A stretch of DNA of 64,000 nucleotides, taken from NCBI RefSeq assembly GCF_040581485.1, contig NC_090132.1, positions 24,997,911 to 25,061,910 on the forward strand. Reading direction: 5' to 3'. The notes beneath the pieces are model-generated. The model was not told the DNA's origin and did no database searches. It saw nothing but the letters and a program-made list of their open reading frames with translations. Origin of the DNA: Linepithema humile (lineage: Eukaryota; Arthropoda; Insecta; Hymenoptera; Formicidae). This document shows, piece by piece, positions 1 to 11,889 of this stretch; position 1 is the stretch's first letter, and each line of letters opens with the position of its first letter. A program made the translations under genes and the position numbers.

Positions 1-950
1 TAGCAGATTACTACTGTTTACACACCTGTTCGCCAACCGACCAGGATAGCTCAACGGATTAACATCTGATAAATATATGCGACAACACAAAACAACGAAA
101 ACAATATCAGAGTACAAATAATCTGAACAAGCGGAATTGATCATGTACTAATTAAGGAAAATGTAAAAAGTTCTATAAAATTGTTTGTAAATAAATTTAT
201 CGCAAAAAATGGCGGAAGTAGGAATAAACAATCGCGTAACATTGTCGACTTACTTGAAAGCGGCCTGAATTTGCATTATGCGCTCTGTCGTATACAAGAT
301 TATATGATCAGAATACATATATCAATCATTGCCGTAACCGGTGGCTTTTTCATGACACACTTGCATCTCCGCTAATCTATCCAACATGAATACTCGGCGC
401 TTCCATAGAGATTTTATGTTTCTTCTATCAAGTTTATATAGACATCATAATACTATGATAATAACAGTGTGATAGGCACGACGAACGATTTCCTCCGCTA
501 TCCATCGCGCAAGAGTCACATGAGAATGATAAATCGCACAAGTTCCACCGTGATTTCGTGCCCGTCGTGAGTAATAATATACCGGCACGAATTTCTCCCT
601 GAAGTGTCCAATCTCCCTCGATTCGTTTAGAACTTTATTGCCGCGGTCGCGATTCGCGCGCAATCGTACGCTTATCGTACGGCAACGTTAACATACACGC
701 GATGCTGATCGTTAATGAGAAAGAAAATTACAGAGCGGCACTATTAATTCGCGATAAAATCGAACTTCGTAAGACCTTACACATTAAATGTGTACATATC
801 ATTATTTCTTATATCATTGAAATACAGTTCATAAAGTGCTCGGGTGTCATGTAAAATAAGCGCATGTAATCAAAGAAGAACTTAACTTGGCACAAGGCAT
901 TCCCTGAAACACAAAGTTACCACATTTAAGATGAGGAGTGAAATACATAC
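1..950. other. Left flank: probable intron of the minus-strand gene starting at 1095
   Basis: No second exon, RNA gene or repeat could be supported here. If the donor at 950/949 is real, this stretch is the first intron of that minus-strand gene and continues off the window. Short open frames on both strands look random. Confidence 0.4.
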
Positions 951-1095
951 CTGACGAGGTGACGCGGGCATGAATCTTGGCCACGATCGTCCTGAAGGCG
1001 TCGCCCGCCTCTTGCGGTTTAGCCGCGTGAGTTCGGAGCTTCTCCAACAGTGCATCGCTCACAGCCTCGTCCGCGCTTTTATTACCCGCTGACAT
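951..1095 (-). CDS. First coding exon of an unrecognised gene (partial)
   Basis: On the minus strand an ATG at 1095 opens a frame beginning MSAGNKSADE and running 48 codons. It ends at a strong splice donor, with the exon ending ...CGTCAG at 951 and the intron starting GTATGT at 950. A second in-frame ATG lies 12 codons upstream at 1131; I prefer 1095 because its reading starts with a typical small-residue, charged N-terminus. The peptide is hydrophilic and predicted helical, with no signal peptide. I do not recognise the family. The base composition is richer in GC than its surroundings, as expected for coding sequence here. The rest of the gene would lie to the left, outside the window. It could also be a chance open frame next to a cryptic donor. 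Confidence 0.35.
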
Positions 1096-1131
1096 CACAC
1101 TAAATCGCACCGCAAAACAATGAAATGTCAT

Positions 1132-4100
1132 TTACTTTTCCAGCGAGCGAAACGGACGATTCTGCATTCGCATCGTAATGCCAGAGATTAAAAAGCCATC
1201 ATCGATCTCGGATCGATCGGTCTACCGCGATATGTGCAGGTGAAAATATTCGGAGCGCTATGCAAAAGCGTGCAACGGCACTCTGTCTACGGTGATAAAT
1301 GGAACGCAAGGATTAGAGGCTGCAAGCTAACGTTTCGCATTGCCTTACGGGTACCTGAAAAAGATGATTAACGATTATCTTCTCGTATACAAGAAATGAC
1401 ATCGCGCTTTCTGTTCACTCTTTCCCAACATATTTCATCAATCAACTCCTTTAAATTAATATACTAATTCAATAACTAACGCTCTGAAATATTTGCGTAG
1501 TAGCAAAATCTTCGTCATGACAGGACGGACAATGGGATTTGTATTGCGATTGTCAGCAATGCGACGAGCTGCTTGTCGCATCAATGAATCCTCCATTGGC
1601 TTTCGGCCAACGCAGTCGGAAGTACAATTAATCACGATTCGCAATCAGTTGGTTGCAGTTAGTCAATGTCGCGGGAATTAAAGTCAACCATTGGAAAATC
1701 GACGCGCATCGCAGCCAAGGTTAATTAACGCAGCCAGATAAAGTGCGACGCTCTAAAATAATCGCCACGTGGATCGTGAGAGGCGCGATCTAGGAAACAG
1801 CTGGATGAATCTCATTATCGGATAATTAAGCGATCAACTGCGTATTAATCAGCAACAATTTTATACTAAAAAATTTTCAATCGAGTATCTAAAGATTATT
1901 TCTACCTTGATTTTGCTTATTCATCATAAATTCATACATCATTTTATTATATTTAATACTGGCTGTATAAAATACTTGCGAAGCAACTAAAAGCGGAAGA
2001 CTTCATGCGGAATATTCGGCGCAAAGCTACTCTAACTTTTTCACCAGGCAGATACAAAAATAAGAACAAAAAGATGAATCTTTGCTGACAAAATATTTAT
2101 TGATAGCTCACAAAGGATACAAAGTTTCTAATTATACCTTTCTCCAATCTATACAGCGTGTGTAATTTAAAACGTATGTACATCTTCAAAGGGTTAAAGC
2201 AATGCGCGAGTTATTGCATCAAGCTTTGCATCGGTGCGCTAATGAGGGAAGCTGCAGTGATTAAATGGGTTTGTGGAATGCAGGTAAAAATTAGAAAATT
2301 TCTCCCGCTCCAACTGCAGCTTATTAAGTCAAGTAATTAACAAACATGTAAACTCTATCAAGGATCTTTTAATAATGACGCACTCAAACATGCGCCCGAT
2401 ACCTTCGACTGGAACAACGATTAATGTGCACGCATGATATTCATATTCCTTAAGCAGCCGCACGTTTAATTAATTGGGACATAAATGCTATACCAAGCAG
2501 AACAAATCAACAATGTCTGTACTGCATATCGATGCGGATCTGATAAGAAAAATATCGAATGAGATATACTCGGCGCGTACACGCGAATATTACGTGCGGG
2601 ATCAGATTATCATTCATCTCGATTTATTACCGATCGTCACGAAATTTGTTAAGGCCATTTACTACTTATGCTAGTATAAAATGTAATCAGATTTTTTATA
2701 ATTGAAATACATGAGACTATCTATCAGCGTCGCTAAGACTTGAATTTTCTTGAAGCGAGTCTATTTTAACGATTGTTGTCGGTATCAAGGAGCGGAATAA
2801 AAGCCTTCGACCTTGCATACAAATTTAGCGATCGTGAAAAAGAACACAATGAAATAAATCTCTTTCAGCTAAATGCCACTTCGAGCGTATATCTGCGAAT
2901 ACTACCGCGTCCGACCGGAAACGCGACAGAAACAGCGTGCAGGCACATACACACATACACACGAAACACGATTCTGTCTTCTAAGGCTCTTTACTCTTCC
3001 TGCTGGACGTCGGCCGTGTTTTCGTCGACCGGTTGCATCTCCGCCATTGGACGTTGATTCTTTTTTTCCAATGCTTTCATATTTCTTCCTCCATTTGTCC
3101 ACTTCTGTCAAAACGAACCTTGGTGTTGCGATTATTAAGAAAAATCGAGAAAATGAAATTCGTAAGGACTTCCCAGAATAACAGACGATGACTAAAGAGG
3201 TGGCAATGACGTTTCAGAAAAGAACAACGCGACAGACAACAGTGAGATCTCGGCGAGCGCTCTTTGAGAAATTCGCGAAACGATCCTCGCGCTTTGCCAC
3301 TCCGAGGCGGTTTGACGTTTCTGTCTGCCAAAACTATGTTTAAAAGCATAGCGCGCACGCACGAGGCGCGTCTATTTTTAGCGACGACTGTTTCCCGAAA
3401 ATCGTGCCCCCTTTCTCCCATCCGCGATAACACTCTCGCGTTCTCCAGCATCCTGGCGTCATCGACCGATGCACCGCGACGCATTTCAAAGTTTCAGCAA
3501 TAAGAGAATGTAAACTCTTTTCTTTTTACCTGGAATTATTTTATCTAAAAAATCGCATAATTTTACAAAATAAACTTTTTTATATTCACTATAATTAGAT
3601 ATTTGGATAATTTTTAAGCGTTTTTACGTTGATTCTAAAATTTTAGGGGTATAAAAACAAATACTACATGCACATCTCCAGAAGCAGAAATAGAGCATCT
3701 GGCAGAGCGAACATCTGGGCTTTGAAATCCCTCTGCAGCATGAAAATCTAACGCAAAATCTCACGAAAATAATTGTTGTTTATTTACCAAGCCCCATCGC
3801 AGATCGCGGAATCGCGTTTCGTTTGCCAAAATCTAAAAAATACTTCCATATCTCTATTAGTCTCTCAGAACGTCAGCGGTTCCGCTAGAGTGCAAAAAGG
3901 ATGTTGAAATGAGTTACGACGAACAGGTGAACATGTTGCAAAATTTCACCTGGCAAAAGCGTTATTTAGAAATGAAGTAATATCCACTAAAATATGCAGG
4001 TTGCACAAGGCACAAACTTGCTTGATAAACTTTTACTCGGCAAACGGCGTTCCTTAAGACTGAAGGAAAACCGGCGAAAGTGCAATTTCAACGACTGAAA

Positions 4101-6928
4101 TAATGAGCTGATGAAAAATAACCCCGCTTCAATTCACGAACAATCGACTCTTTCAATGTCAAATGTAGAATTATCTACGGAAAATGTACTTCCATTTGAT
4201 CACATTAGATCGTAGCTAGATTAAACCCTTGACTCTTGACTTTTCAAAGATGCTAAATTCGAAAGAGAATCGATTTGCAGCGAGGAAACTTCCTTGCGGA
4301 ACATACAATTTGTATCCGGTGCAAACTAAGGCAAGATAAACTAAGACACTGCGAGAAAAAAATGGGACCATTTACTCAATTATTAAATTAAGCAACTCCA
4401 GAAAATAATGTCTCGTTAGAGTAGAAAATTGCGTGCAGCTGTCACGCGCGCTTATTCATGTGCGGCACGTTCGCCGGCAGGAAAACATTCGCCACGAAAC
4501 GACACCGTGCGTTATTAACGGAGCGACACAACGTGATCAAAAAGAGCTATCAATTTCGAGATGAGAAACGAAGAGATGAGTTAGGGCTATCGATCGAACT
4601 GAAGAGACCAGTTACGAGAGAATGCGGCCCGACCTGATTCACTCTTCAAGGCTTCATCTCCTGCAAGGACGGCGAATGCGCCGTCGTGGTCGACGATCCT
4701 AGCACCACTGACTGCCGACGTTACGCGACCTCGGGCAACCTTACAACGACTGGCACACCAGCCGAACGGCATCAGCGACGTGCTGCTCGCCGGCTCCAGG
4801 TGTGTGCAGCACTTGTTGATAAACGAGAAAACCGAAGCGAATGCTTCCACGGATTGATTAGCGAACGTGCGAAGTTCCACGAGCACAGTCGACCTCTCAC
4901 GAGGTTTCTCTATCGATTGCCTAAAGAGCGCTCCGATTCAAACTCTGGTCCACGTTTCTCCTCTTGCCGGGCTAGCCGCCCATCCTGCCGGGTGCGAGCT
5001 TTCGAGCTCGGTTGATAAGGAACTCATTAAACTTGGAATTAACACGCTGCGTGTATCTTTCGTACATCGGCGCAATGCTTTTATCAGGTGGACTAAAATA
5101 TGTGTTAATTATCGATAACCTACTTCGTGCAATCCGAATGCAATGTTCGTAATCATTGTTAATTCAATATATTCAAAGAGAATAATCGTTATGTAAATTA
5201 CCATGTAAATTACAATCCCTCGAAGAAAAGTTGTTTACAGATTGTTCGTTTTTGCAATGTTGTTAACCTTATCATGAATGACAAGAAAAGACTTCCGAAA
5301 GCATTGATAAATTAAATGCAACTGTGCTATTTAAACAGAAAAAACAAATACTTTCCAAATCGCAAAATAAAAATAACATTACAGAGTTACAAACTCTTAT
5401 ATTAAACGTAAGAGTCAGATATATATATATATAATACAATTTAATAGCGATAACATAATCATTTATGACAAATAATCAAAAAGTATTAATGACGTAAATC
5501 ATTATTAAAGGTTAACGATCTTGAAACATTTATTTAAAAATTATTAATCAATCAAAAAACTAAGATATAAAAAATTACAAATACGTTCTCGACAACAAAA
5601 TATCACAAATAAATACTTAATTTTTCACAATGAGTAAAAAATATCTTTAAGATGCGTCACATTTAAATTACATGTTCTAAATCGTCGAAAAATTAACATT
5701 CAATTAGAGAATTCAATCTACGAGAAATTGCATCTTAATTTAATAATCATTATTTTCCTCTTTGATCAACGACTTGTCATAAACGTCGGATTAAATCATC
5801 AATAAATTTGCAGCCATCGGACCCTTGCGTTATCAGCGCTCATCATCAAGGTGACCGCATGTTGCGTCGAGAATTGCATCTTAGCGTCATTTAATGGCTG
5901 TTACGTTTATCTGATCGACGACAAGCGGTATAAATGTCACATCTCCAAATTTTCGCCCGCCGATCGTCATCAAGGTGACCGTTCGGCGGTGAGATACACC
6001 CACGCGGCTCGAAACGTCACGTTTCTATATGTATGCTATGGCGTTAATAATCGCATCGACCGGAACATTGTGGCGCGAGGCCAATAAAAAGGGCGGCACG
6101 TAGCGCGATCGACGAACATCAGAAATTCAAATTCGACTTCGTCGCAAGACAGCCACGCCCTTTATTCATGATCATGAAGCACAAAATAACCGATATTTAA
6201 CCGGTTCGCGCGACCGTTAAATATACTTGGAGTACTCACGCTACTTGCTGCTGCATTTGCGCGCCAACTTCCTCCTCGCAAACCATACGGAAAGCATATT
6301 TAGGGTTACATAGGCGATGGCTGCATAATATCCCTCATCGCTGCAATCTCGCGGTCGACACTCGCAGGATTTTACGTTTATGAATTTTATCGCGCAAATC
6401 GACGTGTTGTGTTTGAAGTTCTCGAAGAGTAACAAAGGTTGTCACGAGCGGATTGGTTTACAGCTTCAGTTCTGAAACATTTTATTTTTGAATAAGTTGG
6501 AAGCCAAAAATCGGAAATAAAAAATTCGAGGAAAATTAATATTTTATAAAAATCTTTAGTACTCATAATCATTAAAAAAATGAAACAAGTTGCACGATAC
6601 CATTATAGAGTTTCTGAAAAATATAAAATTCACGTAAAATATAAAAAATATCAACAAGTATCAGGAATTCAATTTCTTATTCAGAAGTTTGCTGAATCAC
6701 TTTTAAAACTAATACTGAAGCTAACACCGAAGCCACCTTTTACTTATATTTATGAATCGTGGCTATGCGAGTTCAGCGTTAAAAAACAACGGTATTGCGC
6801 CGTATTTTACTTGTAGAAGCCGACGATCAAGAGAGGAGAAGACACAACGAGTAAACGTTCGTAAGAGCAAAAAAAAAAAGCCGCAGATGATGTTCGGCCG
6901 GGTGGGGACTTTGCTCTCCAGGCAAGAA
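1132..6928. other. Intergenic stretch with no supported gene
   Basis: This is AT-rich sequence with GC-richer patches near 3.0-3.5 kb and 4.4-5.0 kb. The open frames in those patches overlap on both strands, lack domain-like composition and are not bounded by convincing splice sites, so none is called. A TATA-like TATAAAT lies at 5929-5935, but no coding exon could be linked to it. A direct repeat at 5843 and 5967 is listed separately. Confidence 0.5.
5843..5981. repeat. Pair of identical 15 bp direct repeats, 124 bp apart
   Basis: TCATCAAGGTGACCG occurs at 5843-5857 and again, exactly, at 5967-5981. TCAAGGTGA differs by one base from the extended half-site TCAAGGTCA bound by monomeric nuclear receptors of the FTZ-F1/ERR type. 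A TATA-like TATAAAT lies between the copies. A regulatory role is inference only. Confidence 0.4.
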
Positions 6929-6966
6929 TATATAAATCGCAGGTAGGGCTGAAATTCAGGTTAGTG
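6929..6966 (+). promoter_or_regulatory. TATA box and initiator of the Tyr/Pro-rich secreted protein gene
   Basis: TATATAAA at 6929-6936 is followed about 30 bases later by TTAGTG at 6961-6966, which resembles the arthropod initiator TCAGT. The spacing fits a TATA-driven core promoter, and the start codon at 7007 lies about 45 bases downstream of the predicted transcription start. Confidence 0.55.
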
Positions 6967-7006
6967 CGGATACGATCTGAGACTATTGGCAACCTGCGGA
7001 CAAGTG

Positions 7007-8350
7007 ATGCGGGTAAGTCTGCCGGTGATTCATTACCACAGAGCCTGTCATTGTTCATTCATTTGCATTGACTGTTCGTCAAGCATAACACGTAGCGCCG
7101 ATTTGACAGTAAAATGACAGATATTGCAGTCCTTCGAGTGTTTCTACGGTTTTCATTCAAATTACCGCGGCTCTTGAGTATCTGCACATTTTCCGCGTTC
7201 TATTTCTGCAATATGAAATTTATTTAAAATTAAATTTTTGTATTAATTATTCTCGAAAAATAAAGAGTAACATCCTTTTTCGTCGTCCCCGCGTGAATTG
7301 CTCTACATTTGCGCTGTAAAAATAGTACAATAAGATATAAATGGATCAAAATCTTTTGATAGATCGCAGCTATTCAAATCTCACAAAGAGCCGCGGTATA
7401 TTAATAGAACATTGTTATCATATACCGTTGACGTCATGATGTTTTCGCGGATAATTTCATCTTGTTTGTAACTCAACCATTCGCATGCAATACATGAAAT
7501 TCTGTGACGAGCATCCCTTACACTGCGAACAACTTTGAAAAGTTGCGCCGCGCACATTCTTTTTATACTTCGAAAAGCAGTTTCATACTTCGATAAGCAG
7601 ACCGATCGACCAGTTGAAAAAACTACGGATATAGAAACGTTTATTAATCTATTCTAAATTTAAGCACAAAGTAAATACACTCGGATTAAAAATGCGATGT
7701 GAAGGACGAATTTCTCAATTTTAAATCTTTTTACAGAACTCGGTGTCATTCGTGGCTCTTTTCGTGATGATCGAGACGGCGGTATCAAAGCCGTTATGGA
7801 CGACTTTAATCGACAATAATTACTTACACTCCATGCCTGAAATCAATGCACAACCGCAATATTTCACCGCGTATCAAAATACGCATTCTCCGTACTATAT
7901 TTATAATGTAATGCACATAACATATATTGTGAAAAATTTGATAGCTGCACATCATTCGCAACATTATTTATAACATTTTTTTAGGTTCACACAAATGCGG
8001 GAGGCATCCCGGGTTACAATTTCTACTACGGAACGCCGATTTACGATTATCGGATTCCGTTAAGTCCGTTGAGCCCGGTAATTATCATTTTAGAAAATTT
8101 ATTTGAACAATATACTATGTGTGGGTGAATTTTAAAACATTAGTTTGTATTATTTCAGATTTATCCTGTATTGACACCGTCGCAACCAGGACTTCCTCCT
8201 AGACCGCTACTTCCACCAACATCGACACAACCTTCCGAGGAGGACGATTACGATGGCATTGAAAAATTAGATATGAAAGTTGATCCGAACGAAGGAACAA
8301 AGAAACCGGAAAATAATGAGAACGATTCCATAGTTGTGGACGCAATATAA
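7007..8350 (+). CDS. Small secreted Tyr/Pro-rich protein, four coding exons
   Basis: I assemble a 153-residue protein from exons 7007-7012, 7737-7907, 7985-8077 and 8159-8350. Every junction is GT-AG and phase 0. Exon 1 supplies only two codons (Met-Arg) before a consensus donor, GTAAGT at 7013. Exon 2 continues with the hydrophobic stretch NSVSFVALFVMIETAVSKP, so that the join creates a clean signal peptide of about 20 residues. The mature part is rich in Tyr, Asn and Pro (residues 25-90). A Pro-rich segment follows, with PGLPPRPLLPP, and then a 45-residue acidic tail. There are no cysteines after the signal, so no disulfide-based domain is expected. A polyadenylation signal AATAAA sits at 8523. 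The composition resembles extracellular matrix or cuticle-associated proteins, but I recognise no named family. The neighbour at 10833-11534 has a similar design. Confidence 0.72.
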
Positions 8351-8522
8351 GTTACTTTTTTCTCGTCACGTAACGCGCATAAACGTGGGAAGAATATATA
8401 TTTAAATAACAATCTTTCTCACATTACATTTTTATATTTACTTTATTTTGTATAATTATGTTATTTTATAAGACATTATATTTATACTCATTAATTTTAT
8501 AACATTAAATTAAACATTTCTC

Positions 8523-8528
8523 AATAAA
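8523..8528 (+). other. Polyadenylation signal AATAAA
   Basis: This canonical hexamer lies about 170 bases after the stop codon at 8350, in AT-rich sequence. Confidence 0.45.
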
Positions 8529-8726
8529 TTTTTTTATAAAAAGATTTACTGTCAATGTTCATAGAATAAGCAAGTTGCCTATAATAAACTATGATTTTCA
8601 CATGTCTTATTTTATTTATGCTTTTTCACCCGTAATTATGCAAATATAAAAATTATTTACGAAGTCAACAAAGCGCGACTGATTTGATATCACCCTAAAA
8701 AAAAAGAAAATAACGGTAGGGAAACT

Positions 8727-8755
8727 CGGCGCCGATGATTGACTCATCGGCGCCG
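8727..8755. promoter_or_regulatory. GC-rich perfect palindrome enclosing an AP-1 type site
   Basis: Two 12 bp arms, CGGCGCCGATGA (8727-8738) and its exact reverse complement (8744-8755), flank the 5-base spacer TTGAC. The spacer plus the right arm creates TGACTCA (8740-8746), the classic AP-1/bZIP site. It lies about 110 bp upstream of the predicted start of transcription of the MBF2-domain gene, in otherwise AT-rich DNA. A role as enhancer element is inference. Confidence 0.45.
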
Positions 8756-8889
8756 CGTTGCAAAGAAATACCGAGGTCTCTCACCCCAAGAATCCGCGAT
8801 AAAGCGGGGTCAAAGATGGTGAGTCGTTTTCAGATACTTCAGTGCATCGATTTCCTCGGTACGCGCACGTTGACATCAATGACGCGAGG

Positions 8890-10198
8890 ATGATCGTTCA
8901 CTGCAGAATATCATGGATGATAATCGCAGCGCTCATTCTTCTCGCATGCATATCGTCCTCGACATCTGTGAAACTGCGAAAGCTACGAAGGAGGTCGACG
9001 ACGACGAAAGCCCCGGTGATCATAAAAGTGATACATAAGTATTCCGACGATGAGTTCACGCACGGTGTGTCGTTCAATTGCACTCGTAATAATTGCGGAA
9101 ATTCGCGCGATAAGTACAGTTCCGACGTCGACAAGGCATTGCCCGAGCAAGACAAGTTCCGAAAACTCAAGAAGATCACGCTGCAAAAGGTCGACAAGCA
9201 CATTAAATTAAATCTTTCGAAATCTTTGAGCAGAACAAAAAGAAATCTCGGAAGTGATGATTATCTTGCGCGAAGGAATGCGAGCGATTATTATGCGCAG
9301 CGAAGAGCTGTCATGGAAAGATACCATGCTCGGCAGCGTGAAATAAACGCGCGATACGCTAATCGGACGGCGGGCAGCATCACGGGATTAAGATACAACG
9401 GCGTGCCTCAGCGCTACCCGGTAACGAACAACGCTACACGATTTAGAATCGAATACGGGTATCGTAATAAGAACTCGACAACGGAGAGCGCGACTTCCCG
9501 TTATTCACGAATCAATCTGTTGGACAGCAGAGAAACGTTGAGCAATAGGATACCGACCGAATTAAACAATCGACGGGACATCGCACCGGAAAACGATCTT
9601 GACTCTAAGTCCGACGTGAATTTTGTTCAAAGAAGTAACATCGAGAGAAACGCATTGAACTTGACGGCCACATCCTGCGGACCAACATCTGGAACCGTCG
9701 CGCCGAAAACGCGGCAGAAATCTAAGCATTGCAACGAGACAGAAGAAAGCGAAGAAGACTCGGTGACGACCGTAAGTTAACACGTTACAGAATTTAAATT
9801 TTCGATATTTAGCTTAAATATTTTATTACTTTTACTCGATATGTCGTATGTTATGCATGAATCATCCGTTCTTTTTTTTTCAGATTACCCCCGGAAGTGA
9901 ACGTTGGGGAGAATGCAAAGGAAAACTCGTGTATCAACACAACTTGCTTCTAGGATTGACAGGACCCTCGAATCTCAACGCTATATTCGAAGTGATTATT
10001 GAGGGTTCCGTTTGTATCACTTGCGTGGAGACAGTGCGGTATAACGAGACCAAGGCGAAAGTTGCGTTGGTATCCGGCGGGCGTGGTTTCGAATACGCGA
10101 AGCTCAAGCTAGAGGGTCACAAAAACGAAGGATTTTCCTACATAATAAAGATTTGGGGTGTCAAAAAAGTAGGTCAGGATTGCGGTAACGTGGAGTAG
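8890..10198 (+). CDS. Secreted protein with long basic N-terminal region and C-terminal MBF2-like domain
   Basis: Exon 1 is 8890-9771 and exon 2 is 9884-10198, joined in phase 0 across a GT-AG intron with a strong poly-T acceptor; the product has 398 residues. I start at the ATG at 8890 because it opens a good signal peptide (hydrophobic residues about 9-21); the frame upstream has no ATG. Residues 27-294 are basic, hydrophilic and of low complexity. They carry eight N-glycosylation sequons and a furin-like site RTKR at 115-118. Exon 2 encodes a compact roughly 100-residue domain. Its pattern, including ALVSGGRGFEYAKLKLEGHKNE... and a final IIKIWG, fits the MBF2/'salivary secreted peptide' family of small insect secreted proteins. 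Family members are usually only about 110-150 residues long, so the N-terminal extension is unusual. AATAAA at 10258 fits its 3' end. The biochemical function of the family is poorly known. Domain assignment is by pattern recognition. Confidence 0.7.
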
Positions 10199-10257
10199 TC
10201 GAGATACGGATAATCTTGGAAAGTAGGTTCGTTTCTTTTTCGCCAAATAACATTACC

Positions 10258-10263
10258 AATAAA
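10258..10263 (+). other. Polyadenylation signal AATAAA
   Basis: The hexamer lies 60 bases after the stop codon of the MBF2-domain gene. Confidence 0.5.
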
Positions 10264-10832
10264 TATGAAAAGTCTTTTAATAGAAACTATTACGCATTTT
10301 ATAAATATATATGTAGTCTTACTAAATAATAATCAGCGAGAGTAATCTCGAAGCACAAATATGAAAATGAGCTAACATGTACGTAAGATACATCGCAAAG
10401 AATGCAGAATTCCATGAAAGATACCTGCTCAAGCTATAAAAATAATCCGTGCTTTCTCCTCTTTAAGCTCACCATTAATATAGACGACAAACACATTAAC
10501 ATAGACGAGACTCCTCAACTTTTGCCGAACACCGTGATGCAGATAACTTCAAGCAATTGCAAAGTTCAATATAATAGCGTGACTAACGTATAAAACGCCA
10601 ATTGATTACACAACCACTCCAACGCGCCAACGAACATGATTGATTTGATTATCTCTCCACATGTAACAAAGGCCTTTATATCTTCTGAAAAAAAAAATTT
10701 AAGAAAAAGAAGAAAAAATAAAATCTTATCTGCTTACTTATTCGCGCTTGTAACGCACGCGGGTTTCACAAGGCTTCTTCCTCCGGCTTGTCCATCACGA
10801 TTTAATTCGAAATATTTCTCTACGGGATCGGC

Positions 10833-11534
10833 TCAAGATCTCTTCGGTGCGGAGGTCGGGAGCGGCGGCGGCGGTACGTCTGGTATCTTCTCCTTGTCGT
10901 TCTTCGTCCGATCGCGCTTCTCGTCGTGGAAGCTCGGCAACAGATGACCGGAGTCCGCGTTCTCCGGCGTGGTCGCCGGGATCGGTTCCACGGCGCCGTA
11001 GGGTTGATAATCCACGTAGTAAGTGCCGGGTACGAGATGCGGATTGAAGCCGTTGTACGTGTAGATGTACGGCTCGTAGTAAAGAGATTGATAGTTTGGA
11101 TAGAAACTTAATGGCACTTGGTCATGCTTCTTCGGAGAGTTCTTCGGGGAATCATCGTTCCCCGAATCATCTTCCTTCGCACGATCGGTGGCCGTGCGTT
11201 CGCGTTCCTTCGCGACGCCGAAGCTCGTCGACTCGGCCAGATGAGACTTCGAGGAAGAGGCCTGCGCCTGATCGTTCCCGATGACCTTCCCGCCGAGCGA
11301 TGGATAATGCACCACTTCTGGCCCGGCAAAGTGAGGCGCTATCTGCGTGTAGTAGAACGGCGGCACGTAGCCCACGGCGGTTCGATGAATGACTGGTTGT
11401 ATCACTGGGAACGCTCGCGAAGGTGACAAGTTCTGATTGCTCGTGATCACGGCGTTGTACACCTTTGGTACCCGAAGGAGACCCGGCACAGCGACTGCAG
11501 CGGTTACCAGCATGCACACGATTAACAGCTTCAT
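10833..11534 (-). CDS. Secreted Tyr/Pro-rich protein (233 residues)
   Basis: A single open exon reads from the ATG at 11534 to TGA at 10833. The first 16 residues, MKLLIVCMLVTAAVAV, form a signal peptide with a probable cleavage after AVA. Residues about 45-80 and 145-185 are rich in Tyr, Pro and aromatic residues (for example PPFYYTQIAPHF and YYEPYIYTYNGF). Between them lies a charged Ser/Lys/Asp segment of about 55 residues, and the C-terminus is Lys/Asp-rich followed by PPPPLPTSAP. The mature protein has no cysteine. The sequence TTTCTCTTCTAG directly precedes the ATG and looks like a splice acceptor, so a 5' untranslated exon probably lies upstream; a minus-strand TATA box at 11897-11890 would suit it. 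It is convergent with the MBF2-domain gene and has the same general design as the gene at 7007. I recognise no named family; an extracellular or cuticular role is inference. Confidence 0.68.
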   Translation of the reverse strand: MKLLIVCMLVTAAVAVPGLLRVPKVYNAVITSNQNLSPSRAFPVIQPVIHRTAVGYVPPFYYTQIAPHFAGPEVVHYPSLGGKVIGNDQAQASSSKSHLAESTSFGVAKERERTATDRAKEDDSGNDDSPKNSPKKHDQVPLSFYPNYQSLYYEPYIYTYNGFNPHLVPGTYYVDYQPYGAVEPIPATTPENADSGHLLPSFHDEKRDRTKNDKEKIPDVPPPPLPTSAPKRS

Positions 11535-11889
11535 CTAGAAGAGAAAATGCTGTTGTTAATTTTAATAAATTTATTTTAATATTGCGGTAATAATTTTATA
11601 AAAAATTCAAATACGAAAAAATCATTGCAGGACTTTGAATAATGAATGCGACTATTGTAATTCGGATATAAGTTTGTAAATCAATTTTTTAATAAAAAAT
11701 TCTTGAATATACGCAAATTAGAGAACAGCGGGAGAAAACGGGCGTGTTTTTGTATGTGGAAGTGGCCGACATCATTATTGTTCTGGAAAGGTAGCCGACA
11801 TCAGTGGCGCAAGTGCCTCGCGTGTGAGCACGTAAAGCGGCGCATATAAACGATCCGAAACACGCGTGCACAGAATATTACCCCGGCCG

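Noticed and set aside
3077..3484. 135-codon minus-strand frame near 3.3 kb
   Set aside because: Mixed composition, no domain or signal, no supporting splice sites; competing frames exist on the other strand.
6241..6280. Possible short first exon on the minus strand ending at GTGAGT near 6240
   Set aside because: Only about six codons follow the ATG and no partner exon or promoter could be linked to it.
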